Positions 34,277 to 43,570 of a stretch of DNA of 64,000 nucleotides are shown piece after piece. The first letter of the stretch is position 1, and every line of letters begins with the position of its first letter. The notes below the pieces were generated by a model. The model made no database searches and had not been told where the DNA came from. It was given only the letters and a program-made list of their open reading frames with translations. The stretch lies in the NCBI GenBank assembly GCA_963827335.1, contig CAWHAP010000023.1, positions 1 to 64,000 on the forward strand, written 5' to 3'. Both the position numbers and the translations under genes were made by a program. Source of the DNA: DASQMT01 sp963827335. GTDB taxonomy: Bacteria; Actinomycetota; Thermoleophilia; Solirubrobacterales; Solirubrobacteraceae.

Positions 34277-35266
34277 ATGACCGACTCCCCACTCGCGATC
34301 GAGGCCACCGGCCTCGCCAAGTCGTTCGGCGCCACCCGCGCCGTCGACGGCGTCGACCTCGCCGTCCGCACGGGCTCCGTGTACGGCGTGCTCGGGCCGA
34401 ACGGCGCCGGCAAGACGACGACCATCCGCATGCTCGCCACGCTGCTGCGCCCCGACGCGGGCTCGGCGCGCGTGCTCGGGCACGACATCGTGCGCGACGC
34501 CGACGCGGTGCGCGGCCTCGTGTCGCTCACGGGCCAGCTCGCCTCCGTCGACGAGGACCTGACCGGACGCGAGAACCTGATCCTCCTGGGCCGGCTGCTC
34601 GGCCTCCGGCGGGCGGGCGCCCGGACGCGCGCGGCCGAGCTGCTCGAGGCCTTCGGGCTCGAGGAGGCCGCCGGCCGCCTCGTCAAGCACTACTCCGGCG
34701 GCATGCGGCGGCGGCTCGACATCGCCGCCAGCATCGTCGTCACGCCCGAGCTCATGTTCCTCGACGAGCCCACGACCGGGCTCGACCCGCGCTCGCGCAA
34801 CCAGGTGTGGGACATCGTGCGCGCGCTGGTCGCGGAAGGGACGACGATCCTCCTCTGCACCCAGTACCTCGAGGAAGCGGACCAGCTCGCCGACGGCATC
34901 GCCGTGATCGACCACGGGCGCGTGATCGCGGAGGGCACGCCGGCGCAGCTCAAGGCGTCGGTGGGCTCGGGCGCGCTGCGCGTGCGGCTGCTCGATCCCG
35001 AGCAGCGGCCCGACGCGGAGCGCATCCTGGAGCAGCGCCTCGAGGCCGTGCACCGCGAGCCGGACCCCGCGGCGCTCTCGGCGCCGTGCTCGGACGCCGA
35101 CCGGGCCGCCGAGGCGGTCGCCGAGCTCGCCCGCGCCGGGGTGCGGATCGCCGACTTCTCGCTCGGCCAGCCGAGCCTCGACGAGGTGTTCCTCGCGCTG
35201 ACCGGCCATACGGCCGAGCAAGCGGACACGGCCGGCGACGCGACCCTGGAGGAGCAGCGGGCATGA
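34277..35266 (+). CDS. DrrA-type ABC transporter ATPase
   Basis: 329-aa ATPase of the daunorubicin-resistance exporter family. Walker A GPNGAGKTT is near residues 41-49, signature YSGGMRRRLDIA near 139-150, Walker B LMFLDEPTTGLDP near 160-172, and the C-terminal DrrA domain ends with FSLGQPSLDEVFLALTGH. ATG 34277 is used. The stop overlaps the permease start by 4 nt after a GGAGGAG ribosome-binding site. The pair exports a hydrophobic drug or lipid. Confidence 0.93.
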   Translation: MTDSPLAIEATGLAKSFGATRAVDGVDLAVRTGSVYGVLGPNGAGKTTTIRMLATLLRPDAGSARVLGHDIVRDADAVRGLVSLTGQLASVDEDLTGRENLILLGRLLGLRRAGARTRAAELLEAFGLEEAAGRLVKHYSGGMRRRLDIAASIVVTPELMFLDEPTTGLDPRSRNQVWDIVRALVAEGTTILLCTQYLEEADQLADGIAVIDHGRVIAEGTPAQLKASVGSGALRVRLLDPEQRPDAERILEQRLEAVHREPDPAALSAPCSDADRAAEAVAELARAGVRIADFSLGQPSLDEVFLALTGHTAEQADTAGDATLEEQRA

Positions 35267-36075
35267 CCGACGACCTGGCCCTGCGCAAGGCGCTCGCCGC
35301 CACCCCGCGCCCGCCCCGGGCGAGCGCGCTGTCCGCCGCCCTCACCTTCGGCTGGCGCGGCATGCTGAAGGTCAAGCACGTGCCCGAGCAGCTGCTCGAC
35401 GTGACCATCACGCCGGTGATGTTCGTGCTCATGTTCACCTACCTGTTCGGCGGCGCGATCTCCGGCTCGACCGGTGCGTACCTCGACTACATCCTGCCCG
35501 GGATCCTCGTCATGTCGGTGCTGTTCACGACCGTCTACTCGGGCGTCGCGCTCAACACCGACCTGACCAAGGGCGTGGTCGACCGCTTCCGCTCCCTGCC
35601 GATCTCGCGCCCCGCGCCGCTGCTCGGGTCCGTGCTGGGCGACAGCGTGCGCTACGTGATCGCGGGCACGGTGATCATCGTGCTCGGCGTGGTGCTCGGC
35701 TACCGGCCCGGCGCTGGCGTGCCGGGCGTGGTCGCGGCGCTGGCCCTGGTGATCGTCTTCGCCTTCGGCCTGTCGTGGGTGTTCACGACCCTGGGGCTGC
35801 TCCTGCGCTCGCCCAACGCGGTGATGAACGCCGGCTTCATGGGCATCTTCCCGCTGACGTTCCTCAGCAACGTGTTCGTGGACCCCGAGACGCTGCCGAA
35901 GGTGCTGAAGGGGTTCGTCGACGTGAACCCGATCTCGATCCTCGCGACGGCGTCGCGCGGGCTGATGGAGGGCGACGCGGCGGCGGGCGACGTGATCGTC
36001 GTGCTCGCCACCGCCGCCGCGCTCACCGCCGTCTTCGCGCCGCTCACGACGCACCTCTACCGCACGCGCAGCTGA
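35263..36075 (+). CDS. DrrB-type ABC-2 permease
   Basis: 270-aa membrane permease with six hydrophobic segments. The DrrB signature shows as DYILPGILVMSVLFTTVYSGVALNTDLTKGVVDRFRSLPISR near residues 72-113, and SPNAVMNAGFMGIFPLTFLSNVFV follows. It pairs with the overlapping ATPase gene. GGAGGAG lies 7 nt upstream of the ATG. Confidence 0.93.
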   Translation: MTDDLALRKALAATPRPPRASALSAALTFGWRGMLKVKHVPEQLLDVTITPVMFVLMFTYLFGGAISGSTGAYLDYILPGILVMSVLFTTVYSGVALNTDLTKGVVDRFRSLPISRPAPLLGSVLGDSVRYVIAGTVIIVLGVVLGYRPGAGVPGVVAALALVIVFAFGLSWVFTTLGLLLRSPNAVMNAGFMGIFPLTFLSNVFVDPETLPKVLKGFVDVNPISILATASRGLMEGDAAAGDVIVVLATAAALTAVFAPLTTHLYRTRS

Positions 36076-36201
36076 GCTCAGCGGCGCGCCGTCCAGGTCG
36101 CGCGGGCGCGCGAGCAGGGTGGGGTTCATGCGGCCACCATCCCGGCTGCGGGCCCGCCCGTCATCGGTGCGGACCCCGGGCCACCCCCCTGATCCGGGCG
36201 G

Positions 36202-37380
36202 CTACCTCAGGCGGCTCCTGATGTACGCGGTCGCCGACTTCGCGCCCTCGTCGACGATCGCGCCGTGGCTGACGTCCGGGTAGCTCTTGTACGTGACGCG
36301 GACGCCGGCCTGCCGGTAGTCCGCGACGAGCTGGTCGGTGAACGTCTTGAACACCGTGGCGTCCGCGTCGCCCTGCTCGATCCGCACCGGCGTCCGGATC
36401 GCGAGGTGCTCGGGATCGCTCGTCCCGACCGCGGCGAGCAGCCCGGCGAGGTCGGCGCCGGGCTGGAACACCTGGTTGAGCGGCAGGCCCCCGAACGACG
36501 ACGGCTCGGAGAGCGCGTCGTAGCAGACGGTCTCCGTCTGCGGGTAGAGCGCCGCGGCCTGCGGCGTGAGCAGCCCGGGCACGGCGAGCGCCGGGTTCGC
36601 GAGGTCCACGGCCCTGATCCCGAGGCCGACGATCGCCCCGAGCCCGCCGCCGGGCGTGGCGATCGTGAGCGTCGCCTCGAACTGGGTCTCGAGGTGCGAG
36701 GCGGGTGCGAACGCGACGGTCCCGCGCACCTTCAGCTCCGGCGTCCAGTCGGGCGCGAGCGAGGCGGCGTAGAGCGCGGCGTGGCCGCCCTGCGAGTGGC
36801 CGGCGACGATGACCCGCTTCGAGATCTTCCGCGGGGCGAACGCCCGGGCGGCGCGCGCGGCGTCGAGCACGCTGCGGCCCTCCGAGGTGCCGAGCAGGTA
36901 GTGGTGCGTGCCGGGCGTGCCGAGACCCTCGTAGTCCGTGCGCACCACGGCGTAGCCGGCCTTGAGCCAGCGTCCGAGCAGCGGGTAGGCGTAGGACACG
37001 AGGCCGCCGGCGTCGTAGCCGCGGCTCGGGGCGCACGCGTCGGCCGCGCCGGTCGTGCCGTGCGCGTAGGTGATCAGCGGCCAGCCGCCCTTCGGGGGCT
37101 TGCCCTTCGGCAGCGCGAGCGAGCCGGACACGGCGATCCTCCCGCCGTCCAGGCCGGTCGAGCGGTAGAGCAGCAGCGCGTTGCGCGAGGCCTGCGCGAG
37201 CGCGTCGGGGCCCGTGTGCCTGCGCGCCCACACGAGCGCGCCGTGCTTGCCCTTCAGCGTCGTCGGCGGCGTGTAGAACGCGGCGCCCTTCGGGCCCGGC
37301 TTCACCTTGGCGGCGGCGGGTGCCGCCGCCACGGCGGCCGGGACGAGGAGCAGGGCGAGGGCGATGCAGGCTCGGCGCAT
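36202..37380 (-). CDS. Secreted lipase/alpha-beta hydrolase
   Basis: 392-aa secreted hydrolase of the LIP-like lipase family. A signal peptide (about 1-24) is followed by the oxyanion YAHGTTG near 105-111, the nucleophile Ser196 in GHSQG, the acid Asp in EQGDADATV and the His in PDVSHGAIV near the end. It probably hydrolyses esters or lipids outside the cell. ATG 37380 gives the best signal peptide; GTG 37389 is an alternative. Confidence 0.88.
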   Translation of the reverse strand: MRRACIALALLLVPAAVAAAPAAAKVKPGPKGAAFYTPPTTLKGKHGALVWARRHTGPDALAQASRNALLLYRSTGLDGGRIAVSGSLALPKGKPPKGGWPLITYAHGTTGAADACAPSRGYDAGGLVSYAYPLLGRWLKAGYAVVRTDYEGLGTPGTHHYLLGTSEGRSVLDAARAARAFAPRKISKRVIVAGHSQGGHAALYAASLAPDWTPELKVRGTVAFAPASHLETQFEATLTIATPGGGLGAIVGLGIRAVDLANPALAVPGLLTPQAAALYPQTETVCYDALSEPSSFGGLPLNQVFQPGADLAGLLAAVGTSDPEHLAIRTPVRIEQGDADATVFKTFTDQLVADYRQAGVRVTYKSYPDVSHGAIVDEGAKSATAYIRSRLR

Positions 37381-37390
37381 GCGGCCCACG

Positions 37391-38677
37391 CTACCGCGCG
37401 GCAGACGACCCTGGCGCGGCTTCCGTCGTCCCTTCCCGGATGAACCGTCCGCCCCGCGCCGGGCGCTCGGCCGTCTCGCGCAGGTCGCGGCCGGTCGTCT
37501 CGGGCGCGAACAGCACGCCGACGAGCCCGCTGACGGCGAGCATCCCGAAGAGGATCACCGACAGGGTCCGGAAGCCCGCGTCCTGGATCACCGGCAGCAG
37601 GAGGATCCAGCCGCCGAGCGCGATCCGCACCACGCCGAACATGAACCCCTGCGCGGTGCTGCGCAGGAGCGTCGGGAACAGCTCGCCGCTCCAGAGCTGG
37701 AACAGCGACTGCTGGCCGATGCCCGCGCCGGCGCCGAAGAGCACGACGTTGATCAGCGCCGTGGTGAACGTGACGTCGAAGAAGATGAAGGGGACGAACG
37801 CCGCGAGCTGCAGGATCGAGCTCGCGATCAGCATCCTGCGCCGGCTCACCCGGTCGATCAGCGGCATGTAGACGCAGGCCACGGCCAGCGCCGTGGCGAC
37901 GAACCAGATCGCCTGCAGCGTCAGGTTCGCGCGGTCGCTGGTGTTGCCGACGGCGTCGAGGATGTACGGGAAGAACAGGCCGTACGTGCCGGCCACGAGG
38001 TTCCACACGCCGTACATGACGATCAGGAACGCGAGGGCGCGGGCGTGGCCGCCCGTCAGCAGCCGGCCGATCGCGCGGCCGCCGTGGCGCTCCCCGTCGT
38101 CGTCCCGTGCGTCCTGCCACAGCGCCGACTCGGTCATGCCCTGGCGCATCGCCCACGTGATCAGCGCGACGACGAGCAGGTGCGCGAAGATGATCCTGGT
38201 CGCGTCGATGCCGAGGTCGAGCAGCGCGAGGCCGAGCAGCAGCGGCGCGATCGCGCCCACGTACCAGAGCACCTGGGCGAGGCCGGCGAAGCGCCCGCGG
38301 CGCTCGTTCGGGGCCGTCTCGGTGATCAGGGTCCACGACGCGGGGACGTCGGCGCCGACGGTCACGCCGACGATGAAGAAGCCGATCACGAGCATCCACG
38401 GCTGGACGGCGCAGACGATCCACAGCGTGCCGAACGCGTAGAGCAGCAGGTCCCACTGGTAGATCTTCTTGCGGCCGAGCAGGTCGCAGATCCGGCCGCC
38501 GATCAGGGCGCCGATGCCCGCGGCGATCGCGTTCGAGCTGAACGCGCCGAGGAACGAGACGAACGAGTCGCCGAAGCCGTAGTGCTCGGCCCAGATGGGG
38601 AGCGCCACCGCCCCCGCGACGATCGATCCGGCGTCGATGTAGTTGGCCATCGCGGCCAGCAACGTCCTGCGCCACAT
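37391..38677 (-). CDS. MFS transporter (sugar porter-like)
   Basis: 428-aa, 12-TM transporter. The motif after TM2, GGRICDLLGRKKIY, and the matching DRVSRRRML after TM8 mark MFS; PETTGRDLRETAE near the end is the sugar-porter signature. The substrate is not known. GAGGAGG lies 4 nt upstream of the ATG at 38677, fixing the start. The promoter region shared with the divergent secreted-protein gene holds an inverted repeat at 38721-38745. Confidence 0.9.
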   Translation of the reverse strand: MWRRTLLAAMANYIDAGSIVAGAVALPIWAEHYGFGDSFVSFLGAFSSNAIAAGIGALIGGRICDLLGRKKIYQWDLLLYAFGTLWIVCAVQPWMLVIGFFIVGVTVGADVPASWTLITETAPNERRGRFAGLAQVLWYVGAIAPLLLGLALLDLGIDATRIIFAHLLVVALITWAMRQGMTESALWQDARDDDGERHGGRAIGRLLTGGHARALAFLIVMYGVWNLVAGTYGLFFPYILDAVGNTSDRANLTLQAIWFVATALAVACVYMPLIDRVSRRRMLIASSILQLAAFVPFIFFDVTFTTALINVVLFGAGAGIGQQSLFQLWSGELFPTLLRSTAQGFMFGVVRIALGGWILLLPVIQDAGFRTLSVILFGMLAVSGLVGVLFAPETTGRDLRETAERPARGGRFIREGTTEAAPGSSAAR

Positions 38678-38720
38678 GGCGCCTCCTCGCCTCGACTGCG
38701 CACACGCGTACCCGACCACA

Positions 38721-38745
38721 AACGCACAGAAACAACCGGTGCGTT
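38721..38745. promoter_or_regulatory. Inverted repeat in divergent promoter region
   Basis: AACGCAC (38721-38727) and GTGCGTT (38739-38745) form a 7-bp inverted repeat with an 11-nt spacer, in the 114-nt gap between the MFS gene and the divergent secreted-protein gene. This is a plausible operator; no binding protein is identified. Confidence 0.3.
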
Positions 38746-38791
38746 CTGCGCGGCGGGCCCATGCGGATGCGCGCGCCCTATGTTGTGCGCC

Positions 38792-39808
38792 ATGAAGCGG
38801 ACGATGCTCGCCCTGGCCCTGCTCCTGTTGATCCCGGCCGCCGCACGCGCCGACCGGGTCACGATCGGCTCGGACCTCGCCGCCCCGGCGACGGCGGCTC
38901 GCAGCGACCCGAACGACATCGTGTTCTGGCACCGCTCGCTGCCGGGCGGCACCGTCGACGTGCCCGTGCGCGGACAGGCGATCATCATGCGGCTCAAGGG
39001 CGGCACGCAGCAGCCCGACGGACCCTCGTCGCAGCCGGACTACGACCAGATGCGGTTCGTCGTGCTGCGGCCGCAGGGCGACGGCACCTGGCGCACCACG
39101 GCGACCTCGGTCCCGCACCGCGCGCCGGTGATCGGCAAGGGCGCCGACGCGAACACGATCACCGAGTTCACGTCCGTCGACCCGCTCTGCGTCGAGCAGG
39201 GCGACCGCATCGGCCTCGTGAGCGTGGGCGGCTACGACGCCCGGCTGTTCCCGCGCGGGCTCCCGTACCAGGTGTTCGCCCCGGCTCCCGGGGCGGTCAT
39301 GAACGAGTTCCGCGCGGGCGGCGCGATCGCGCAGGGCCAGACCGTGGTGCGCGCCGCGGGCGTTGCCGACGCGCAGCTGCTCCTGCAGGTGGTCGTGGGG
39401 ACGGGCCCGAGCGCCCGCCCGACGTGCGGCGGCACCGCGCCGTCGGGCTCGGATCCCGGCACGTTCCCGGAGCCCTCCGACCCGCCCGGGACGGGGACCC
39501 CGGGGGCGACGGGGCGCGTGCGGATCGCCAAGCCGGACCGCGCGCCGCGGATGTTCGACGGCAAGGTCCGCCTGACGCTGGGCTGCCCCGGCTCCGCGCG
39601 GTGCGCCGGCGTGCTGTCGCTGTGGGCGAAGGGCAAGCGCATCGGCCGCCGCGCCTACGCGTTCGACGCGGGCGAGCGCGACGGCGTGTCGGTGAAGCTC
39701 ACGCGCAAGGGGCGGCGCATGGCCCGCCGGGCCGGCCGCCTGCGCGTGATCGCCCGCGCGACCTGGGCCGGCGGGACGGCGACGCGGGTCGTGCGCGTCA
39801 AGGCCTGA
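38792..39808 (+). CDS. Secreted hypothetical protein
   Basis: 338-aa protein with a signal peptide (MKRTMLALALLLLIPAAARA). The first 200 residues look beta-rich with one Cys (DPLCVEQGDRIG); a Gly/Pro/Ser linker (about 215-240) leads to a C-terminal basic beta domain with two Cys (LGCPGSARCAGVLSLWAKGK), similar in style to the tail of the RCC1-repeat protein at 14.7 kb. Function unknown; cell-surface location is expected. Confidence 0.75.
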   Translation: MKRTMLALALLLLIPAAARADRVTIGSDLAAPATAARSDPNDIVFWHRSLPGGTVDVPVRGQAIIMRLKGGTQQPDGPSSQPDYDQMRFVVLRPQGDGTWRTTATSVPHRAPVIGKGADANTITEFTSVDPLCVEQGDRIGLVSVGGYDARLFPRGLPYQVFAPAPGAVMNEFRAGGAIAQGQTVVRAAGVADAQLLLQVVVGTGPSARPTCGGTAPSGSDPGTFPEPSDPPGTGTPGATGRVRIAKPDRAPRMFDGKVRLTLGCPGSARCAGVLSLWAKGKRIGRRAYAFDAGERDGVSVKLTRKGRRMARRAGRLRVIARATWAGGTATRVVRVKA

Positions 39809-39811
39809 GCG

Positions 39812-40255
39812 TCAGCGCGTCGCCGGCGCCGCGGGCGCCTCCGTGCCCGGGAGGTGCAGCAGGTTCCGGACGGCCTGGACGCCGTCGACGGCCTCGGCCT
39901 CGCTCCCGAGCCGGTCGATCCAGGCCTGGTCGTCCACCTGGCCGCGGAGGAAGACGACGCCGTGCTCGGCGTTCACGCTGACCTGGCCCTTGGGCGCGTC
40001 GGCCGGGCGGAAGATCGCGGACTCGACCTTGCGCGCGAGCGTGACGTCGTCCGGCTCGTCCGACGAGCCGACCTTGCTCTGGGCCTTGGCGGCGGCGTCC
40101 TTGGCCGTCGCGGCGGCGCCCTTCGCCGTGCTGGCGGCCTCGGTCGCGGTCGACTTCACGGTCGCGATGGTGGTGTCCCGCCGGCGCGGGTCCAGGAGGT
40201 AGGTGGCCGCGGCTCCGAGGGTGGCGCCGACGGCGAAGGCGATGGGGGTGCGCAT
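39812..40255 (-). CDS. BON-domain membrane-associated protein
   Basis: 147-aa protein. An N-terminal hydrophobic segment (about 4-18) is followed by LLDPRRR, a signature of this actinobacterial BON group, then an Ala/Lys-rich coiled region with repeated TAKDAAAKA, and a C-terminal BON domain (VESAIFRPADAPKGQVSVNAEHGVVFLRGQV). BON domains bind membranes or lipids. ATG 40255 is preferred over the upstream 40288. Confidence 0.82.
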   Translation of the reverse strand: MRTPIAFAVGATLGAAATYLLDPRRRDTTIATVKSTATEAASTAKGAAATAKDAAAKAQSKVGSSDEPDDVTLARKVESAIFRPADAPKGQVSVNAEHGVVFLRGQVDDQAWIDRLGSEAEAVDGVQAVRNLLHLPGTEAPAAPATR

Positions 40256-40341
40256 GTCCTTCGCGTACCGGGCGCGCGCCGTGCGCAAACGGAGCTTCGC
40301 GGCGCACGCGGCTCGCGGTCACGACCCCGACGTGGGCCGGG

Positions 40342-40806
40342 CTACGCCGGGAGCGGCAGAGGGCCGGGGCGCTTCACGGTCCGCAGTGCGAAGTTGGAGC
40401 GCACGTCGCCGACGTTCGGCAGCTTCAGGAGCGTGTCGAACAGGAGGCGCTCGTATGCCGCCAGGTCGGTCACGACGACCTCGAGCAGGAAGTCCGCCGA
40501 GCCGGAGACGACGTACGCGGACACGACCTCCGGCGCGGCGGCGAGCGCCTCGGTGATCGCCGTGGCGGTGCGATCCGAGTGGCTCTCCACCCTGAGCTCG
40601 ACGAACACCGTGAGGCCGAGCCCGAGGATCGTCCGGTCGAGCACCGCGCGGTAGCCGGCGATCACCCCGTCGCGCTCGAGCGCTCGCATCCGCCGCAGGC
40701 ACGGAGACGGGGAGAGGTGCAGCCGCTCCGCCAGCGCGGCGTTCGAGATCCGGCCCTCCTCCTGCAGGATCTTCAGCATGCGGCGGTCGAGACGGTCCAA
40801 GGGCAT
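40342..40806 (-). CDS. Lrp/AsnC family regulator
   Basis: 154-aa transcription factor. The N-terminal winged HTH (LDRRMLKILQEEGRISNAALAERLHLSPSPCLRRMRALE) is about residues 5-45 and the C-terminal RAM ligand-binding domain about 65-145. Family members bind amino acids and act as octamers. It is divergent from an amino-acid permease across 104 nt, the classic layout for control of that permease. Confidence 0.93.
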   Translation of the reverse strand: MPLDRLDRRMLKILQEEGRISNAALAERLHLSPSPCLRRMRALERDGVIAGYRAVLDRTILGLGLTVFVELRVESHSDRTATAITEALAAAPEVVSAYVVSGSADFLLEVVVTDLAAYERLLFDTLLKLPNVGDVRSNFALRTVKRPGPLPLPA

Positions 40807-40910
40807 GATCGCTCCTGTCGTCGGGATTTGCGGATGGATCATTGCGCAAGCGGGCGTCGTCGCGGCAAGAAAGGCAGAAATCGCCCTGGCGCGCGCGCGA
40901 CAATTCAACG

Positions 40911-42173
40911 ATGTCCGGCACGCTCTCCACCCGCTCCGGGACCGCGCTCTACGTCGGGGCGGTCCTCGGTCCGGGCGTGCTCCTGATGCCGTCGCTCGCC
41001 GCCGAAGCGGCGGGCCCGGCGTCGGTGGTGTCGTGGGGCGCGCTGCTGGTCCTGTCGGCGCCGCTGGCGGCCGTGTTCGCGGCGCTCGGCGTCGCCTATC
41101 CGGAGGCGGGCGGCACGGCGGCGTATGCACGCGCGGCGTTCGGGCGCGCGACGGGGGCGGTCACCGGGTGGTGGTTCCTCGCGGGGGTCCTTCTCGGCGC
41201 GCCGGCGGTCGCGCTCATCGGAGGCTTCTACGTCGCCGACCTGCTGGACGCCGGGCAGGGGGCGGCGCTCGCCGTCGCGGCGGCGATGGTCGCCGGCGTG
41301 CTCGCGGCGAACGCCGTCGGGCTCCACACCACCGCCCGGCTCCAGCTCGGGCTCGCCGCGGCCCTCGCGACCTTGCTGCTCGTCGCGGTCGTCACCGCGC
41401 TGCCCGAGGGACAGGCCGCGCACTGGACGCCGTTCGCGCCGCACGGCTGGACCGGGATCGGCGCCGCGGCAAGCCTCCTGATGTTCTCGTTCATCGGCTG
41501 GGAGGCCGGCTCGCACCTGGCGGCCGACTTCCGCGATCCGGCGCGCCAGCTCCCGCGTGCGCTCCTGGCCGCGCTGGCGATCGTCGTGGTCCTCTACATC
41601 GGCCTCGCCGTCGCGACCGTCGGCGTGCTGGGGACCTCGGCGGCATCCGACGTGCCGCTCGCCGACCTGATGGCCGCCGGCCTCGGCGCGCCGGGACGCG
41701 CCGCCACCGCGGTGCTCGCGGTGCTGCTCACGATGGGGACGATGAACGCGTACGTGGCGGCGGCGACGAAGCTCGCCGGCGCGCTGAGCGGCGAAGGGGT
41801 GGCCCCGGCGCGGTTCGCCCGTCCGCGCGTCGGCCTCGGGCTGCTCGGGGCGGTCGCGGCCGGCGAGCTGGCGCTGCTCGCCGCCGGCGTGCTCGACGTC
41901 GAGGGCCTCATCCGCGCCTCGAGCGCGTCGTTCGTCGCCGTCTACGCGCCCGCGACCGCGGCCGGCGTCCGGCTGCTGCGCGGCGGCGTGCGATGGGCCG
42001 CGGGCGTGTCGTTCGCCGCGATGCTGGTGATCCTCGCGTTCTCAGGCCCGTATCTGCTCGTGCCCGTGGCGGTCGCGACGATCGCGTGCCGGTCCGCTCA
42101 GCGTCCGCGCGCGCCCTCGCCCAGGGCTGCGCGCACGCGTCATGGAGCCTGCGCTGCCGACAGTCCGGGCTGA
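40911..42173 (+). CDS. APC family amino-acid permease
   Basis: 420-aa transporter with 11-12 hydrophobic segments. TM1 reads GTALYVGAVLGPGVLLMPSL, the APC unwound-helix motif with small residues. Helix 6 contains FSFIGWEAGSH. It most likely takes up or exchanges an amino acid. A GACAAT box at 40899-40904 lies 6 nt before the ATG, suggesting a leaderless transcript. Probably under the adjacent Lrp regulator. Confidence 0.9.
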   Translation: MSGTLSTRSGTALYVGAVLGPGVLLMPSLAAEAAGPASVVSWGALLVLSAPLAAVFAALGVAYPEAGGTAAYARAAFGRATGAVTGWWFLAGVLLGAPAVALIGGFYVADLLDAGQGAALAVAAAMVAGVLAANAVGLHTTARLQLGLAAALATLLLVAVVTALPEGQAAHWTPFAPHGWTGIGAAASLLMFSFIGWEAGSHLAADFRDPARQLPRALLAALAIVVVLYIGLAVATVGVLGTSAASDVPLADLMAAGLGAPGRAATAVLAVLLTMGTMNAYVAAATKLAGALSGEGVAPARFARPRVGLGLLGAVAAGELALLAAGVLDVEGLIRASSASFVAVYAPATAAGVRLLRGGVRWAAGVSFAAMLVILAFSGPYLLVPVAVATIACRSAQRPRAPSPRAARTRHGACAADSPG

Positions 42174-42210
42174 GGCAGGGGTGCCCGGCGTGATGGCGGG
42201 CGCTCCACGT

Positions 42211-42414
42211 ACGTCAACGGCGGGCATTGAGGGGGGCGAGTACGGGTGGGCGTGCCCCCAACGTCGCATCGGCTCGACGAACCGGGCGCCGTGCGACGTT
42301 TGGGTCCTATAGCACCCCCAACGTCGCATCGGCTCGGCGATCCGGACGGCGTGCGACGTTGGGGGCGCGACCGCACCCCATCGGACCCGCCCCCCTCATG
42401 CCCGCCGTTGACGT
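42211..42414. repeat. 204-bp nested inverted-repeat element
   Basis: Outer inverted repeats are 42211-42238 (ACGTCAACGGCGGGCATTGA then six G, CG) and 42388-42414, matching except one missing base. Inside are two units exactly 60 nt apart (42255 and 42315), each an inverted repeat CCCCCAACGTCGCA ... TGCGACGTTGGGGG (perfect 14 bp in the second, one flaw in the first). It fills most of the 314-nt gap between two convergent genes and has no gene. It could be a miniature transposon-like element, a REP-type repeat or a bidirectional terminator. Confidence 0.7.
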
Positions 42415-42487
42415 GCGCCGGGGCCGCCGCTCGCGCGACACGGCAGACCGGCACAGGCCGTTCCGTCCTCTCGGTTTTCGCCCGCCC

Positions 42488-43477
42488 TCACGGCAGCGGA
42501 TGCTCGGCGAAGAAGCGCCAGAACTCCGGCGCCGCCGCGAACCCCGCCGGGTTGTTGCGCCCGTTGGGGTACTGGTGGCGGACGCCGCCCAGCATCGTGA
42601 AGCGGAAGCGCGGATCGGTTGCCGGCCATGCGAGCTCGGTCAGCCGCGGCCGCGCGGTCGCCGTGTAGTGCGCCGGGTCCAGGCCCAGCGCGGCCAGGTG
42701 CAGCTCGAGCTCGGCGTCGAGGACCGGCTGGGTGAGGATCTCGACGGGGTCGAGCGGGAGCGTCGCGAGGCCCGTGAGCGCGAGCACGCGGTCGTCGCGG
42801 GTGCCGAGCGACATGGCCATCGGGATCGGGCGCGCCGGCGCCGCCGGGCCGTGCAGCCCGCCGGCCGAGAAGCCCGCCGCGGCGAGGACGGTCGAGCGCT
42901 CGACCGCGAGGTGGGCGGTGAAGTCGGCGCCGTTGGAGAAGCCCGAGGCGAAGAGGCGGCGCCCGTCGATCGGGAGATGGGCGTCGAGGTCGGCGAGGAT
43001 CGCGTCGGTGAACCCGACGTCGTCCGCCGGGAACGGCGCGTCCGCGGGATAGCCGGCGGGGCGCTCGTCCAGGTCGACCTTGCCGGCCAGGTCGCCGTCG
43101 TTCCACTTCGTGCTGCGGCGCCCGTTCTCGAGGATCCGGTAGCGCAGGCCCGTCGGGAAGACCGCGACGAGGCCGGTGGCGTCGGCCTGCTCGCGCCAGC
43201 CGGAGATGTTCAGGAACTGCCCGCCGGATCCCGAGCTGCCGTGGTACATGACGACGACCGGCCGGCGCCGGCCGGTCTCCGGGCGCGTGGTCGGGACGTA
43301 GGCGAGGAAGTCGCGCGCGGCGCCGTCGACCTCGATCTGGCGGCAGTTCACGCCGGCGGCGTAGGCGCCGCTCGTGGTGGCGCAGTCGACCGGCGGCGGG
43401 GCCGCCTGCGCGGCCGGCGCGAGGACGGCGGGCGCGGCGAGGAGCGCGAGGGTGACGAGGAGCCTGCGGCGGGGCAT
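42488..43477 (-). CDS. Secreted PHB-depolymerase-like esterase
   Basis: 329-aa secreted alpha/beta hydrolase of the LpqC/PHB depolymerase type. A signal peptide (about 1-25) is followed by the oxyanion VVVMYHGSSGSGGQ near 75-87, and Ser181 in GFSNG. A catalytic Asp is likely in GTRDDRVL and the His in GGVRHQYPN. AGAGAGG lies about 9 nt upstream of the ATG at 43477. Likely substrates are polyesters or feruloyl-type esters. Confidence 0.86.
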   Translation of the reverse strand: MPRRRLLVTLALLAAPAVLAPAAQAAPPPVDCATTSGAYAAGVNCRQIEVDGAARDFLAYVPTTRPETGRRRPVVVMYHGSSGSGGQFLNISGWREQADATGLVAVFPTGLRYRILENGRRSTKWNDGDLAGKVDLDERPAGYPADAPFPADDVGFTDAILADLDAHLPIDGRRLFASGFSNGADFTAHLAVERSTVLAAAGFSAGGLHGPAAPARPIPMAMSLGTRDDRVLALTGLATLPLDPVEILTQPVLDAELELHLAALGLDPAHYTATARPRLTELAWPATDPRFRFTMLGGVRHQYPNGRNNPAGFAAAPEFWRFFAEHPLP

Positions 43478-43570
43478 CGGGGATCGACCTCTCTGGAGCC
43501 GGATGGACGGGTTCACCCGGCATGACCCCGCCGCACCCGCCCGGGTTGGCGGGTTGCGCGTGGACGTTGC

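Noticed and set aside
42255..42365. CRISPR array
   Set aside because: Only two units, each internally palindromic, within larger inverted repeats; no further repeats and no cas genes.
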